DNA of 64,000 nucleotides from Echinometra lucunter. Its lineage: Eukaryota; Echinodermata; Echinoidea; Camarodonta; Echinometridae. The position numbers were made by a program, and so were the translations under genes. Below the pieces are notes generated by a model. That model was given only the letters and a program-made list of their open reading frames with translations. It was not told the DNA's origin and did not search any database. The stretch covers positions 5,711,802-5,775,801 of the forward strand of contig CM057162.1 in assembly GCA_029962745.1 (NCBI GenBank), written 5' to 3'. Positions 44,001-56,045 of the stretch are shown in pieces. Within the stretch, counting starts at the first letter, position 1. Every line of letters begins with the position of its first letter.

Positions 44001-46633
44001 GTCTCAGTGATTTAAATCTAGCATTCAAATCTATCATTCCTAGACCACCTTCAAATGCAGGAAGATTAACAACTTTTCTTTTAACCTTTTCTCTTTTATT
44101 CAGGCCTTATATGATTATGAAATCAAGGAATAACCTTCTATTTCCATTAATATTTTGTGTTTCTATCTCGTTTTGAGATGAATTATTACAATCTCAGATA
44201 TAGTATTGGGTGCATATCTGTACATTGGGTATTCTAATTGATAATGCTAAACATATACATATGCATCAATTTTCCTCTGGGCACTTAGATTACAATAACC
44301 CGGCATTGTCAGGTACTGCTTTAAAGTACTAGAATGATCTACCACTTAGAATTGGACAGTCTTCACAAGTTAGTACCTTCACAAAGGATTAAAAAAACAT
44401 TTTTTTTTTCCTTTCACTTTTCGTTTTAGTTTATAAGATTATGTATTAATTTTTCTTCTAATTATTTGTTTTCATGTAATTTTCATTTATTTTTAGCGCT
44501 TGGTTATTGAAAAATGATTGAGTATTGTCTCTGCTTTGAGCGAGACTATTTAGGTGTATGCATCAAGGAAGGATAGAACCAACAGTCTTTCGTTTTCAAT
44601 TTTATCGTCAAAAAGTTTCCATCAATATTCCATCATGGTTGAACGTATATCAACATAACGACATAATTATTAGATAAAAAAAAACTTAATCGTGTTAATG
44701 CGAGCAAATACATTTCTCTTACCTTGATCTTGACAGAATCCCAGACATTTGACGACATTCGGTTGATCGGAAAAATCACAAAGTACTTTGACAGACTGAA
44801 GCATGTTGGTTAATTTTTCTGCAAAAAAAATACAAACTTTTATATCACTTGACTCTCCTTTTAGTTTCAAAAGACTGCTGTCCACAACTGGATAGTGTTG
44901 TTAGAGAAACCCGGAATTACTGACAAATATTTCAAAAATTTAATATGATCAAGGTCATTTTATGTTTTTTTTTTCATTTCGCACAATTATTCATTCAAAG
45001 GAAATAAAATAAATTAATCTTAATTGACTTTCTCCTATATCTTATTCATTTGAAATTTATGTGACGCCTACGACCTGTATTGATATTGATTAGGACTGCG
45101 CTCAATATCTTTATAGTTGTTTTCGGTTTGTTTTTATTTCATAATGTTTTGTTTGTTTGTTTGTGTTTGTGTTTGTTTTAAACCTCACCAGGAATCTGCC
45201 TGATAGCAACAGCTGATAGTGCCTGATTTAAACGGAGCTCTCCCTTCCAGACAGCCCCAAAGTCTCCTCGTCCAAGAGACCCAAGTCTGGTGAAAAACGT
45301 CAGGTTTTCAGGATCAATGGTTGCAGAGCTAGAAGCTCCTGATGAACTGAGCTTTAGAGCTGTGTATGCTATGTTATGAAAACATAAGAACTAAGTGTTG
45401 ATTATTAAGCCCTAAATAATTCGGAAATATCATTTATTATCATATCGTTCTAGCTAATAATAATTAAAAATAAACACACCAAAAATCCAACATCGTTTAT
45501 TTCTCAGCGCTTCTATGCTTCATCGAAAAAAAAGTTTTTGTTTTTATTCAAATGGGTCATAAAACATATCCCGATACTCTATTCTTACCCCTATCTCCAC
45601 TCTGTATCATCTCATATGCCATGTTGTCATTCGCCTCATGAGACACACCTTTCACGTCACTGAAAAAAAAATATGCGTAGTTACTCATGTTGCTAAGATG
45701 TCTCATATAATAGCAGCGACGGTGTTGCTAATTCTGTAAAGTTAAGGATTATGCCTCATGGAGGATATTTTGGAAAAAGCAGAATTGTGCATTTATTTTG
45801 ACAAGAGAATAAGTATTTCACTGGTAGAAACGGCCGGAATTCATATCGTATGGTCAAGGGCTGCACTCATCAAAAAAAATAGAAGAGAGGTAGTAATCCA
45901 ATATGCAACTATATTTCATAGAATTAAGTTTTGAGAAACATCACATTTCAATAATTCTTTCAACTGAAACAACCAAAAATATTATGCTTACCTGGAAGTA
46001 ACTTCCTGTGACCCATCCTTGTCTGAGCATATACAAAATGAAAACAACAGAACCATTATCATTCCATTTTACGTAAATGACATACTGATAAATAACATAC
46101 CACATGGAAACTTTGGTAAATTAATTTTTCACCTTTTCTTGATACTTATCTATTTGTCATGAACTGTTTGGGGTGAAAGAATCATTTAGGAAAATGTTCA
46201 AACTTATATTGTTGTCGACGCAAGGGAACAATTATGGTACAAGTTGGTGAAGACATGTGCTACAGATAACATGTGGACTATGGTAACTGACTGCACTTTC
46301 CTTAACACAAATGAATTTAATACAATATACTCTTTAATTAATAGAGGACAAGTCTGATTGGAGAAATGCATCCAGTTATACCGATCGTTATACTGAGGTG
46401 GGATGGGCTTCAATCATAATGATTATGAGGGTCATGAGTGGCGGTATTATTTTTTTTTTTTTTTGGGGGGGGTCATTGCAGATGTCTACCTGATCTTGTT
46501 GCATGTCTTCTCCACACGATGAATTGAATAATATTAATGATGATAGACGCAACCAACAGGATAGCTAAGACTGCAATGCCTGCAGACGCTGCAGAACTCA
46601 GACCATCACAGGTACATAAAGCGGGAGATGGCT
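40992..46633 (-). CDS. Gene B: inverted, truncated copy of the gene A pseudokinase
   Basis: Seven exons on the minus strand match gene A exon for exon with the same lengths and splice sites: 46490-46633 (transmembrane), 45992-46022, 45589-45659, 45189-45368, 44723-44818, 42461-42642 and 40992-41091 (partial). The VAIR, alpha-C Ser, Tyr gatekeeper and HGT substitutions and the ITAM-like tyrosine pair are all identical. Differences include Gly to Ala in the membrane span and YEFI to YDFV in the hinge. The exons for the activation segment to the C-terminus are not found on the other side of the gap. It is a paralogue, an allele placed as a duplicate, or a misoriented contig. Confidence 0.85.
42461..42642 (-). 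CDS. Gene B exon 6: hinge to alpha-E
   Basis: 182 nt, same boundaries as 9790-9971. Reads SIIYDFVCGGTLL and [17 protein letters not shown]. Confidence 0.85.
42728..44097 (-). mobile_element. LINE (L1/Tx1-like C-terminal region), inverted-arm copy
   Basis: Same insertion as 8335-9707, with the 11-bp duplications ATTCAGGCCTT at 42717-42727 and 44098-44108. One frame here stays open for 209 codons where the left-arm copy has stops, so the arm copies have decayed differently. Confidence 0.85.
44723..44818 (-). CDS. Gene B exon 5: alpha-C helix
   Basis: 96 nt, as in 7628-7723. The Ser at the alpha-C Glu position is conserved ([11 protein letters not shown]). Confidence 0.85.
45189..45368 (-). 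CDS. Gene B exon 4: glycine loop and VAIR
   Basis: 180 nt, as in 7075-7254. Reads [20 protein letters not shown] and VAIRQIP. The one coding difference I noticed is synonymous. Confidence 0.85.
45589..45659 (-). CDS. Gene B exon 3: YEMI juxtamembrane exon
   Basis: 71 nt, as in 6455-6525, with the YEMI motif and GTAAG donor kept. The retained-intron frame seen in gene A is deleted here just after the donor. Confidence 0.8.
45992..46022 (-). CDS. Gene B exon 2: juxtamembrane micro-exon
   Basis: 31 nt, the same sequence and splice sites as 6091-6121. Confidence 0.75.
46490..46633 (-). CDS. Gene B exon 1 (known part): transmembrane segment
   Basis: 144 nt, as in 5479-5622. The span reads ILLVASIIINII where gene A has ILLVGS. 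Confidence 0.85.
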
Positions 46634-46733
46634 CTATAATATTTTGGAATATTAATGATTAAGGCTTTGACAGTCTCAAGAAATACACTAGAGAAAAAAA
46701 AAACAAATCAAAACAATGCTCACAATCTACCCA

Positions 46734-46941
46734 ATCAAGGGAGATGGCGGTCTCCGGACTACAGTTATTTGGTTAACTGTGCCCAAATCGTGGCAGCACG
46801 GCCAGGTGCATCCAGTGTTCATGTCTTGTGTGATCTGCATTTTCCTTTTTTTATTTCTGTATTTTTATATGATGTGCTTTCTGCCAAATAAAATAATAAT
46901 AATATTAATAATAATAATAATCATAATAATAATAATCATAA
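46734..46941 (+). mobile_element. Short retroelement fragment with (AAT)n tail, inverted-arm copy
   Basis: Same insertion as 5172-5379, with TACCCA duplications at 46728-46733 and 46942-46947. Confidence 0.65.
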
Positions 46942-48307
46942 TACCCATACACTCTGTATGCATTTCCTTTTATAATTGTAAGTATTCTTTCACAGATACT
47001 CTCATGAAATTTCGGCCATTGATATAAGTAATGTAAATTCACTGTAATAACATGTACCAAAAGGGGAGTTCCCTTTATGTGAACATGGTTAAAAGGAAGT
47101 ATACGAAGACAGGTCAAGTTATATGTTTATAACTCGACAAGCACTGTGTTTTGATGACGGAGAATTTGATATTCAAGTAACCATGCCATAGATATCACAA
47201 TATGCACTTTGGACTTTGGGGAATATTTTTAAGGTATACCGAGTCACTGTTTACATATGTCTGATTCTCTTCCAATGTAATTATTGTTAAGGCAATAACT
47301 ATTTATCCTCAACAGGCCAATTCAGGAAGCCCTTTGCCAAAAATATATGGCTTGCCTGTTGCGTGCATTAGTTTGTTTATGGAACTTTGTGCGCAATGTT
47401 TTTGACCTGCAGTTACAACTCGACAGCCTTCTTCTTCCATCCAAACACATAATGTATGGGTACCCCCGACATTTTGGTACAAGAAAATCCTGAACCATAA
47501 GGCAAAGTGATATCTGATTGACATGATTCTTTATTTGAAAGGGACATGTGAAGTAAAATGAGAAGAAACTCATCCCCTCCCCCATCATGCCCATGAGAGA
47601 TGATTAAGATCAAGATGTGAATTACTATTTTCCTCCTATATCGAAAGTTATGTATTTAAAGAAAAGGTCCAATTCTGCTTCAGTTCAAAGATAATTCCTA
47701 AGCCTTTTCATTATCTGAAAAGGATCGCTATTGGAAATATGTAAACCACATAGGCGTTAAGTTCCTGAAACACGTTTTTGTCTGCAGTGAATGTTACTTT
47801 CCCGTCCCTCTTTATGATTCGGAGTCTTTTGTGTTGTCACATGCAAGTGGTAATATATGGATATTCAAAAACAGACTTAGTGCGAATAATATTTCACAAC
47901 TAGAAAAAACTGAAATGAAGCATATTAAATGCTCAAAACAAGGAATTTAATATTCTAATTATTTCAGTTAAGTTATTCTAATATCTTGAATAAAAAAGAA
48001 TACCTTCACTCTTTGATTCCGATGTAGTTCCTTCTGTTATAATTGGTTCTGTTTTTTAGAACATAAGTGTCATAAGAGGATGATACATCAAACAAACATT
48101 TCATACTATTCGGACTAAAAAAAATACACATTAGGACAAGCATACTTTCCAGTGGCAAAGAAAATAACATGCACGAGGAAGGATTCGTAATAACACTGTA
48201 AGGCACATTGAAAGGGTGGACTTGTAGCTACAGAAGGTGACAAAGAAAAAAGTGATTTAAAATTAAAGAAAAAATGTCACGAAAAGCAGGAAAAATAGAA
48301 TCTAAAA

Positions 48308-48565
48308 CATGGCCGTACGCAGCGAAGGGGGGGGGCAGTTCCCCCCCCCCTCCCCCGAAATTTTGAAAACTCACATTTTTTTTTACTGAAAATTTTCATA
48401 AAATCCACCAAAAATCTGCACCAAATCCTTCGATATCACTTTTTAAAATGCAAAAGCGCCCTCGTGACAAGCTCGGTCGCTTCGCTCCCTCGCTTTCAAG
48501 TTTCTTCAAAAATCTTTACGCGTCTTGCCCCCTCCACAGGAAAAGAATTTCTGCGTACGGCCCTG
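48308..48565. mobile_element. hAT-like MITE (copy of 3558-3805)
   Basis: Flanked by ATCTAAAA at 48300-48307 and 48566-48573, the reverse complement of the left-arm duplication. Confidence 0.85.
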
Positions 48566-48879
48566 ATCTAAAACACACTTACTTTACTTCTATGATGAAT
48601 ATAAATCAACTCAAATGATATAAGACCAAAGGAAGCAAATGCCAATACAGGGAGATGGGAGTTATCAATGAACAAAATCATGATACTACCCCTTTGTATT
48701 TCTTTTCAACCTGTTAACAAGGTCTATGTACACTTTTAGCAAGGAGAAAACACCCATAACGTTACCAGAAAAGAACGGAGGAAAATAACCACAACGAAAG
48801 AAGATAGACTTCTTTGGGCCGTTGCCAAGGTGTTGCCAAGGAGGATGCGCACCACGTTCATTATCCAGCAAAATATAAT

Positions 48880-49113
48880 GGGGCAGTTCCCCCCCCCCCC
48901 CCCGAAATTTTGAAAACTTACGTTTTTTTTACAGAAAATTTTCACAAAATCCACGAAAGTGTGCACCAAATCTTTCAATTTCACTTTTAAAAATTCAAAA
49001 CTGCCCTCATGAAATGCTCGGCCACTTCGCTCCCTCGCTTTCAAACTTCTTCGAACATTTTTATGCCTCTTGCCCCCCCCCCCCCCGGGAAAAAATTTCT
49101 GCGTACAGTCCTG
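48880..49113. mobile_element. Truncated hAT-like MITE at a palindrome deletion
   Basis: The right terminus (CTGCGTACAG..CTG) and flank TACGTTAT are present, but the left terminus is missing. The sequence jumps from one palindrome arm (..aaatataat) straight into the MITE interior (ggggcagttcc). Other units have about 0.24-0.3 kb more here. Confidence 0.75.
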
Positions 49114-51459
49114 TACGTTATGGACATTATTTTCTTGCAAAAGATGTATATAAAACTTGTAAATATGTTGGGGAGAAATGTGAAGGAGGAGTATCATGAT
49201 TCCGTTCACTGATAACCCCCACCTCCCAATATGGCGATTTGACTCCTTTGGTCTTTTGTCTTATGACTTCTCCGTTGTTTCAGACATGACTGGGTAAGGA
49301 TATCTACATAACTGCTCTCAGGACAGAAAAGGACAAGTTCTCCCTTTTAAGATATACACAAATGGTCCACAAAATTCCATGGTTATAAACGAAAAATCAC
49401 AAAATACAGAAAGGCTTACAACTCACAAATGTGTGCGCAATTTAGTTATGTTGCAATACTATATGGCACGGGAGGGTATGTATTGAGGTTTTATGTACTA
49501 GGCATCAGTATTTTTACTTGAAATATGAAATAAAGTAAACTGAACTACTATTTGTGGTGACAAGAAGAAATCACGTAAATGTTTTATTTTGTAATAAAAT
49601 ATTTGATAGAACATAAGATGATGATTAGCATACCCGTCTTTGGTTGAAGAGTTGATCTTCCGGCTCATGAAATAGGAAGAGAGCAAAAACAAAACCAATA
49701 AAAAGGTGTACTACATAATAACCATTTATAAGAATACGTACATAATCTGACAAAGGAAAATAAATAGGACAAAATTTAAATTCTACTTGTCCGGGAGATT
49801 TGGAATAATTAAATAACTTCTCCCTTGACAAACTGATTACCTCCCTAGAACATTATATCCGTATAGGTCCTTTACAATCGTCGGGGGAGGGGGGGGGGGG
49901 GGGCAACGCCCGAGGTTTAAGTGTCAGGGGTAATTGCTCGAGGAGGATAATTGTCGCGGGTATGCCCATATATTGTCGTGTTATGTACTTTGTGAACATG
50001 TTCGCACATAAAATATTCTGTTAAGGCAGGATGATCAATATTACAAGTGAGAAAATCTAAGCAATACTCACAATCTACCCATACACTCTTTGTGAATTTT
50101 CTTTTATAATTGTGAGTATTCTTTCACAGATACTCTCATGAAATTTCAGCCATTGATTTGAGTAATGTAAATTCACTGTAATAATATGTTGTACCAAAAG
50201 GGGGAGTTCCCTTTATGTGAACATGGTTAAAAGGGAGTATACGAAGAAAAAGGTCAAGTTTTCTGTTTATAACTCGACAAGCACAGTGTTTTGATGACGG
50301 AGATATACAAGTAACCATGCCATAGCTTTCACAATATGCACTTTGGACTTTGGGGAATATTTTTAAGGTATACCGAGTCACTGTTTACATATGTCTCATT
50401 CTCTGTCAATGTAATTATTGTTAAGGCACTATCAATTCATGCTCAACAGACCGATTCAGGAAGCCTTTGCGAAAAATATGGCTCGCCTGTTGCGTGTATC
50501 AGTTAGTGCTTGGAACCTTGTACACACAGTGTTTTTGACCTGCATTTTCAACACAGAGAGCCTTCATGTTTCATCCAAACATATCATCTATGTGTATCCC
50601 CTACATTTTGGTACAAGAAAATGCTAAATTATAAGACAAAGTGATATCTGGTTGAGAACTACCATGGTGTTTCTTTGAAAGAGACTTGTGAAATGAGATG
50701 AGAGAAAAAAAGAGAGATGATTAAGATCAAACCCTACATGTGAATTATTATTTAACTGCTTTAATTTTTCACCGAAACTGATGCGTTGAAAGAAAATGTA
50801 GAATGCTTGTTAAGTTCAAAAATAATCCGTAAGCCTTTTCATTATTTCAAAAGGACTGCTCTTCGTGATATGACTGCAATGTTATTTCCAAAAACACAAT
50901 TTTGTTTCCGGTACATTTCCCGTCCCCCTTGTGATACAAATAGGACTATATCTTTTGTCTCACGTGGTAATGATTGACTATTAAAATAAGACTTGGTGAA
51001 AATTGTTAAATAACAACTCGAAAAATTGAAATGAAGCCAATCCACGCTGAAGAAAACAGGGAATTTCAAATAGTTATCATTCACATTTTCGGAAAACTTC
51101 TTAAGTTAAGATATTCAGATATCTTGAAAGAAAAAAGAAAAAAATACCTTCACTGCTTGGTTCCTAAGTTGTTACTTCTGTTATAATTGGTTTTGGTTTT
51201 GCTAGAACGTAATACATGAGTATTAAAGGTATCATAAGAGGAAGATACAACAACATCAAAAAAAGGTTAATATTAGTAGGATTAAAAAAAAATAGGACAA
51301 CTATACTCAGGATACTGAGAGATGGTTAAAGACCAAAACCATAGATGTGAAGTATATTTTTATGCCTCCTATATTGAAACTTATGCATTTATCTGTTAAT
51401 AGAAAAGATTTCTTAGCAAGTTTAAAGATAAGTCACAGTCCTTTTCATTATTTGACCGC

Positions 51460-51800
51460 AACTAACAGTGAGATCCCTGTAAGCCATGTACCATCCAAGT
51501 TAGGTTACAAATATGCTTGTGGTTCGAAAGTCACCAACCATGCCAACCCCAGTAGAATCTTGCAGGGAAATGTTAACATTTGACCTACATGCGTGACCTT
51601 TTACACTTAAATACTTTAAGGTCACTGTAAGGCATGTAACATCCAAGCTTGGTTACAAATTGGGCTAGTGGTTCAAAAGTTACTACACCCAGTAGAAAAT
51701 GTTAACATTGCAACTCATTCGACCTTTGAACTACATACATGATCATGATCTTTGACCCCCAAATTAAATTGAGGTCGAAGTTTGGTTACAAATGGCAAGT
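51460..51800. repeat. Local imperfect repeats (ggtcactgtaa..catgta..atccaag..ggttacaaat)
   Basis: Two to three diverged direct copies in the diverged unit, each with a 'ccagtagaa' word downstream. Origin unknown. Confidence 0.5.
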
Positions 51801-52199
51801 AATTCAAGGATCCTCTACCTCCGGTGGCTCGACAAAACTTAAGAATGGAAATAACAACAAATTCTGAAGCTTACAAAACTTTTTATAATTTGGTGTGGCA
51901 AATGAAAATTCCCATTAATGTAGACAAAAAGAAATCAAACAAATGTTTCTTTTTATCATGAGAATAGATGATAGCAAGAAAATGATGGACATACCCGTCG
52001 GTGGAGGGATGGTTATTCCTGTTTATTAAATGGGAAGAAAGCCAAAAAAGGAAATAAATCAAATCAAAAGGGGATGTTAGAGAAATAACCATTTGTATGA
52101 TACACGCATAATCTCCCCAGGAAAATATATAAGATATAATTATCGGTGTCAGGGGAATTCAGAATTACTTCCTGGACAACTTTCTTTCCAAAAATTACC

Positions 52200-52687
52200 T
52201 CCCATTAGCCATTTTGAATTTCAAAAAGGCTAATTTTAAGTGAATTTATGCCAATTAGGAGTTAAGGAGTAGTTGTAAGCTGGTAATAATGCCATAATCA
52301 TGTTCCTTGATCCAGAAACATAGGTAAAGACACTAAAGTTAGCTTTCTACCTGTCTCGGATGTAGAGATATAGGCTAAAATAGGTTCTGCGTGTTTACTG
52401 TGGTCTTGAAATTATTGCCTTCTTTTTGTGCACTAAAAATCTTATTGATAGCATTTTTAGCATGTTTCTATGACCGGTATACATGTATCAATGATCTCAT
52501 AAATTTTAATTGAAAGTTTACGCTTCCATGAGCACGTGGGACTCGAAAAGCTCTTTTTTCACCTATCGGCCAAAATTCAATTGCTTAATGTGGTTAATGA
52601 TCATAAATCTTCTTGGGGAGTTCTCTGATTCGATTTTCATCGAAATCCCGATCTCTTACGCTTCAGTGAGCATAAGAAAATTATGCA
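52200..52687. other. Unassigned sequence before the second gap
   Basis: AT-rich; no exon, repeat or RNA recognised. It ends at the N run. Confidence 0.4.
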
Positions 52688-53187
52688 NNNNNNNNNNNNN
52701 NNNNNNNNNNNNNNNNNNNNNNNNNNNNNNNNNNNNNNNNNNNNNNNNNNNNNNNNNNNNNNNNNNNNNNNNNNNNNNNNNNNNNNNNNNNNNNNNNNNN
52801 NNNNNNNNNNNNNNNNNNNNNNNNNNNNNNNNNNNNNNNNNNNNNNNNNNNNNNNNNNNNNNNNNNNNNNNNNNNNNNNNNNNNNNNNNNNNNNNNNNNN
52901 NNNNNNNNNNNNNNNNNNNNNNNNNNNNNNNNNNNNNNNNNNNNNNNNNNNNNNNNNNNNNNNNNNNNNNNNNNNNNNNNNNNNNNNNNNNNNNNNNNNN
53001 NNNNNNNNNNNNNNNNNNNNNNNNNNNNNNNNNNNNNNNNNNNNNNNNNNNNNNNNNNNNNNNNNNNNNNNNNNNNNNNNNNNNNNNNNNNNNNNNNNNN
53101 NNNNNNNNNNNNNNNNNNNNNNNNNNNNNNNNNNNNNNNNNNNNNNNNNNNNNNNNNNNNNNNNNNNNNNNNNNNNNNNNNNNNNNN
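52688..53187. other. Assembly gap, 500 N
   Basis: Exactly 500 N, the same placeholder size as the first gap. The bases just right of it match the intron after the transmembrane exon (compare 5,700-5,830), so gene C should continue into it. Confidence 0.99.
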
Positions 53188-53417
53188 ACAATTAATGATA
53201 ACAGGTGAACAATTCACTGACTGCACTCTTCTGCTTCACTCTTCTGCTTAACACGATTGAAATTATCGCAAAGTATTATACTTCCCTTTAATCAGCAGAG
53301 GACAAATTAGACTGGAGAAATGCATGCAGCTATACTCAACGTGATATTGAGGTGGGAGAGAGGGTTTTAATTGTGCAAATTACCAGTATTAATTTGGGGT
53401 ACAATACATGTGTCTAC

Positions 53418-53561
53418 CTGATCTTGTTGCATGTCTTCTCCACACCATGAATTGAATAACATTGATGATGACAGACCCAGCCAGTAGGATGGCTAAGACT
53501 GCAATGCATGCAGAAGCTCCAGAACTCAGACCATTACACGAACACAGTTTAGGAGATGACT
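53418..53561 (-). CDS. Gene C: transmembrane exon of a third, diverged receptor copy
   Basis: 144 nt with acceptor ttaacag|AG and donor TCAG|GTAGAC, the same phases as in A and B. It reads SSPKLCSCNGLSSGASACIA, then AVLAILLAGSVIINVIQFMV and WRRHATRS. It is clearly more diverged from A than B is, but has no stop and keeps the hydrophobic span. Downstream exons would lie in or beyond the gap at 52.7-53.2 kb. Upstream lie standard tandem units. Confidence 0.75.
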
Positions 53562-55018
53562 CTGTTAAATTTAGGAATATTGATAGTTAAAGCTTTGACA
53601 GTCCCATGAGATACACGAGAGAAAAAGAAACAAATCTAAGCAATGCTACCCATACACTCTTTATGAATTTTCTTTTATAATTGTGAGTATTCGTTCACAC
53701 ATACTCTCATGAAATTTCAGCCATTGATTTGAGTAATGTAAATTCACTGTAATAATATATTGTACCAAAAGGGGGAGTTCCCTTTATGTGAACATGGTTA
53801 AAAGGAAGTATACGAAGAAAAAGGTCAAGTTCTCTGTTTATAACTCGACAAGCACAGTGTTTTGATGACGGAGAATTTGATATACAAGTAACCATGCCAT
53901 AGATATCACAATATGCACTTTGGACCTTGGGGAATATTTTAAGGTATACCGAGTCACTGTTTACATATGTCTGATTCTCTTCCAATGTAATTATTGTTAA
54001 GGCAATAACTATTTGTGCTCAACAGACCAATTCAGGAAGCCTTTGCGAAAAAATATGGGTTGCCTGTTGCGTGCATTAGTTTGTTTATGGAACTTTGTGC
54101 ACAATATTTTTGACCTGCAGTTACAACTCGACAACCTTCTTCTTCCATCCAAACACATAATCTATGGGTACCCCCGACATTTTGGTACAAGAAAATCCTG
54201 AACCATAAGGCAAAGTGATATGTGATTGACATGATTCTTTATTTGAAAGGGACATGTGAAGTAAAATGAGAAGAAACCCATCCTCTCCCCCATCATGCCC
54301 ATGAGAGATGATTAAGATTAAGATGTGAATTACCATTTTCCTCCTATATCGAAAGTTATGTATTTAAAGAAAAGGTCGAATTCTGCTTCAGTTCAAAGAT
54401 AATTCTTAAGCCTTTTCATTTTCTGAAAAGGATCGCTATTGGAAATATGTAAACCACATAGGCGTTTAGTTCCTGAAACACGTTTTTGTCTGCAGTGAAT
54501 GTTACTTTCCCGTCCATCTTTATGATTCGGAGTCTTTTGTGTTGTCACATGCAAGTGGTAATATATGGGTATTCAAAAACAGACTTAGTGCAAATAATAT
54601 TTCACAACTAGAAAAAACTGAAATGAAGCATATTAAATGCTCAAAACAAGGAATTTCATATTCTAATTATTTCAGTTAAGTTATTCAAATATCTTGAATA
54701 AAAAAGAATACCTTCACTCCTTGATTCCGATGTAGTTCCTTCTGTTATAATTGGTTCTGTTTTTTAGAACATAAGTGTCATAAGAGGATGATACATCAAA
54801 CAAACATTTCATACTATTCGGACTAAAAAAAAACACACACATTAGGATCAGCATACTTTCCAGTGGCAAAGAAAATAACATGCATGATGCTTGATTCGTA
54901 ATAACACTGTAAGGCACATTGAAAGGGTGGACTTGTAGCTACAGAGGGTGACAAAGAAAAAAGTGATTTAAAATTAAAGAAAAAATGTCACGAAAAGCAG
55001 GAAAAATAGAATCTAAAA

Positions 55019-55273
55019 CATGGCCGTACGCAGCGAATGAGGGGGCAGTTGCCCCCCCCCCCCCCCGAAATTTTGAAAACTCACATTTTTATTACTGAAA
55101 ATTTTCATAAAATGCACCAAAAACTGTACCAAATCCTTCAATATCACTTTTTAAAATGCAAAAGCGCCCTCGTGACCAGCTCGGTCGCTTCGCTCCCTCG
55201 CTTTCAAGTTTCTTCAAAAATCTTTACGCGTCTTGCCCCCTCCACAGGAAAAAAATTTCTGCGTACGGCCCTG
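55019..55273. mobile_element. hAT-like MITE
   Basis: ATCTAAAA duplications on both sides (55011-55018 and 55274-55281); the same insertion site as 3558-3805. Confidence 0.85.
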
Positions 55274-55792
55274 ATCTAAAACACACCTACTTTACTTCTA
55301 TGATGAATATAAATCAACTCAAATGATATAAGACCAAAGGAAGCAAATGCCAATACAGGGAGATGGGAGTTATCAGTGAACAAAATCATGATACTCCCCC
55401 TTTGTATTTCTTTTCAACCTGTTAACAAGGTCTATGTACACTTTTAGCAAGGAGAAAACACCCATAACGTTACCAGAAAAGAACGGAGGAAAATAACCAC
55501 AACGAGAGAAGATAGACTTCTTTGGGCCGTTGCCAAGGTGTTGCCAAGGAGGATGCGCGCCACGTTCATTATCCAGCAAAATATAATGAATTCGTGAAGA
55601 ATTCGTTGATGGCAGTGTGGTGAATACACCGAAATTAATTTCCAGAAGCGAATTCTTAACATATTTATTATATTTTTCCGGATAATGATTGTGGCGTGCA
55701 TCCTCTTTGGCAACCTAAAGGCAACGGCCAACAGAAATCTATCTTCTGTGGGTGTGGTTGTTTCCTCCGCTCTTTTTGGGGGGATACGTTAT

Positions 55793-56045
55793 TATGGCCG
55801 TACGCAGCGGGGGCCGGGGGCAGTTCCCCCCCCCCCCAGAAATTGTGAAAACTTACGTTTTTTTACAGAAAATTTTCACAAAATCCACGAAAGTGTGCAC
55901 CAAATCTTTCAATTTCACTTTTAAAAATTCGAAAGCGCCCTCATGAAATTCTCGGCCGCTTCGCTCCCTCGCTTTCAAACTTCTTCGAACATTTTTATGC
56001 CTCTTGCCCCCCCCCCCGGGAAAAAAATTTCTGCGTACGGCCCTG
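55793..56045. mobile_element. hAT-like MITE
   Basis: TACGTTAT duplications at 55785-55792 and 56046-56053; the same insertion site as 2842-3028, but with the longer interior. Confidence 0.85.

Larger units (their letters stand above)
40992..50050 (-). repeat. Inverted copy of the left arm (~2.0-11.51 kb)
   Basis: Reverse complement of the left arm from the catalytic-loop exon back through all introns, both LINE insertions, the transmembrane exon and one tandem unit. Exons differ by about 0.5-1.6% and introns a little more, with indels such as the missing ~330 bp opposite 6547-6880. Beyond about 50.1 kb the match gives way to a more diverged unit type. Confidence 0.9.
46640..52200 (-). repeat. 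Ectodomain-type tandem units upstream of gene B
   Basis: The first unit (46.64-50.1 kb) is the standard type with two hAT-like MITEs. The next (50.1-52.2 kb) is a diverged type that lacks both MITEs and the palindrome. The linker relic near 48,005-48,050 keeps TEPIITEGTTSESKSE; the diverged unit near 51,150 keeps KPIITEVTT but then has a stop. Nearly the same diverged unit appears at 63.0-64.0 kb. Confidence 0.75.

Noticed and set aside
48736..49209. 157-codon minus-strand frame
   Set aside because: It is a chimera of palindrome arm and MITE sequence created by a local deletion; the Gly run comes from a G homopolymer.
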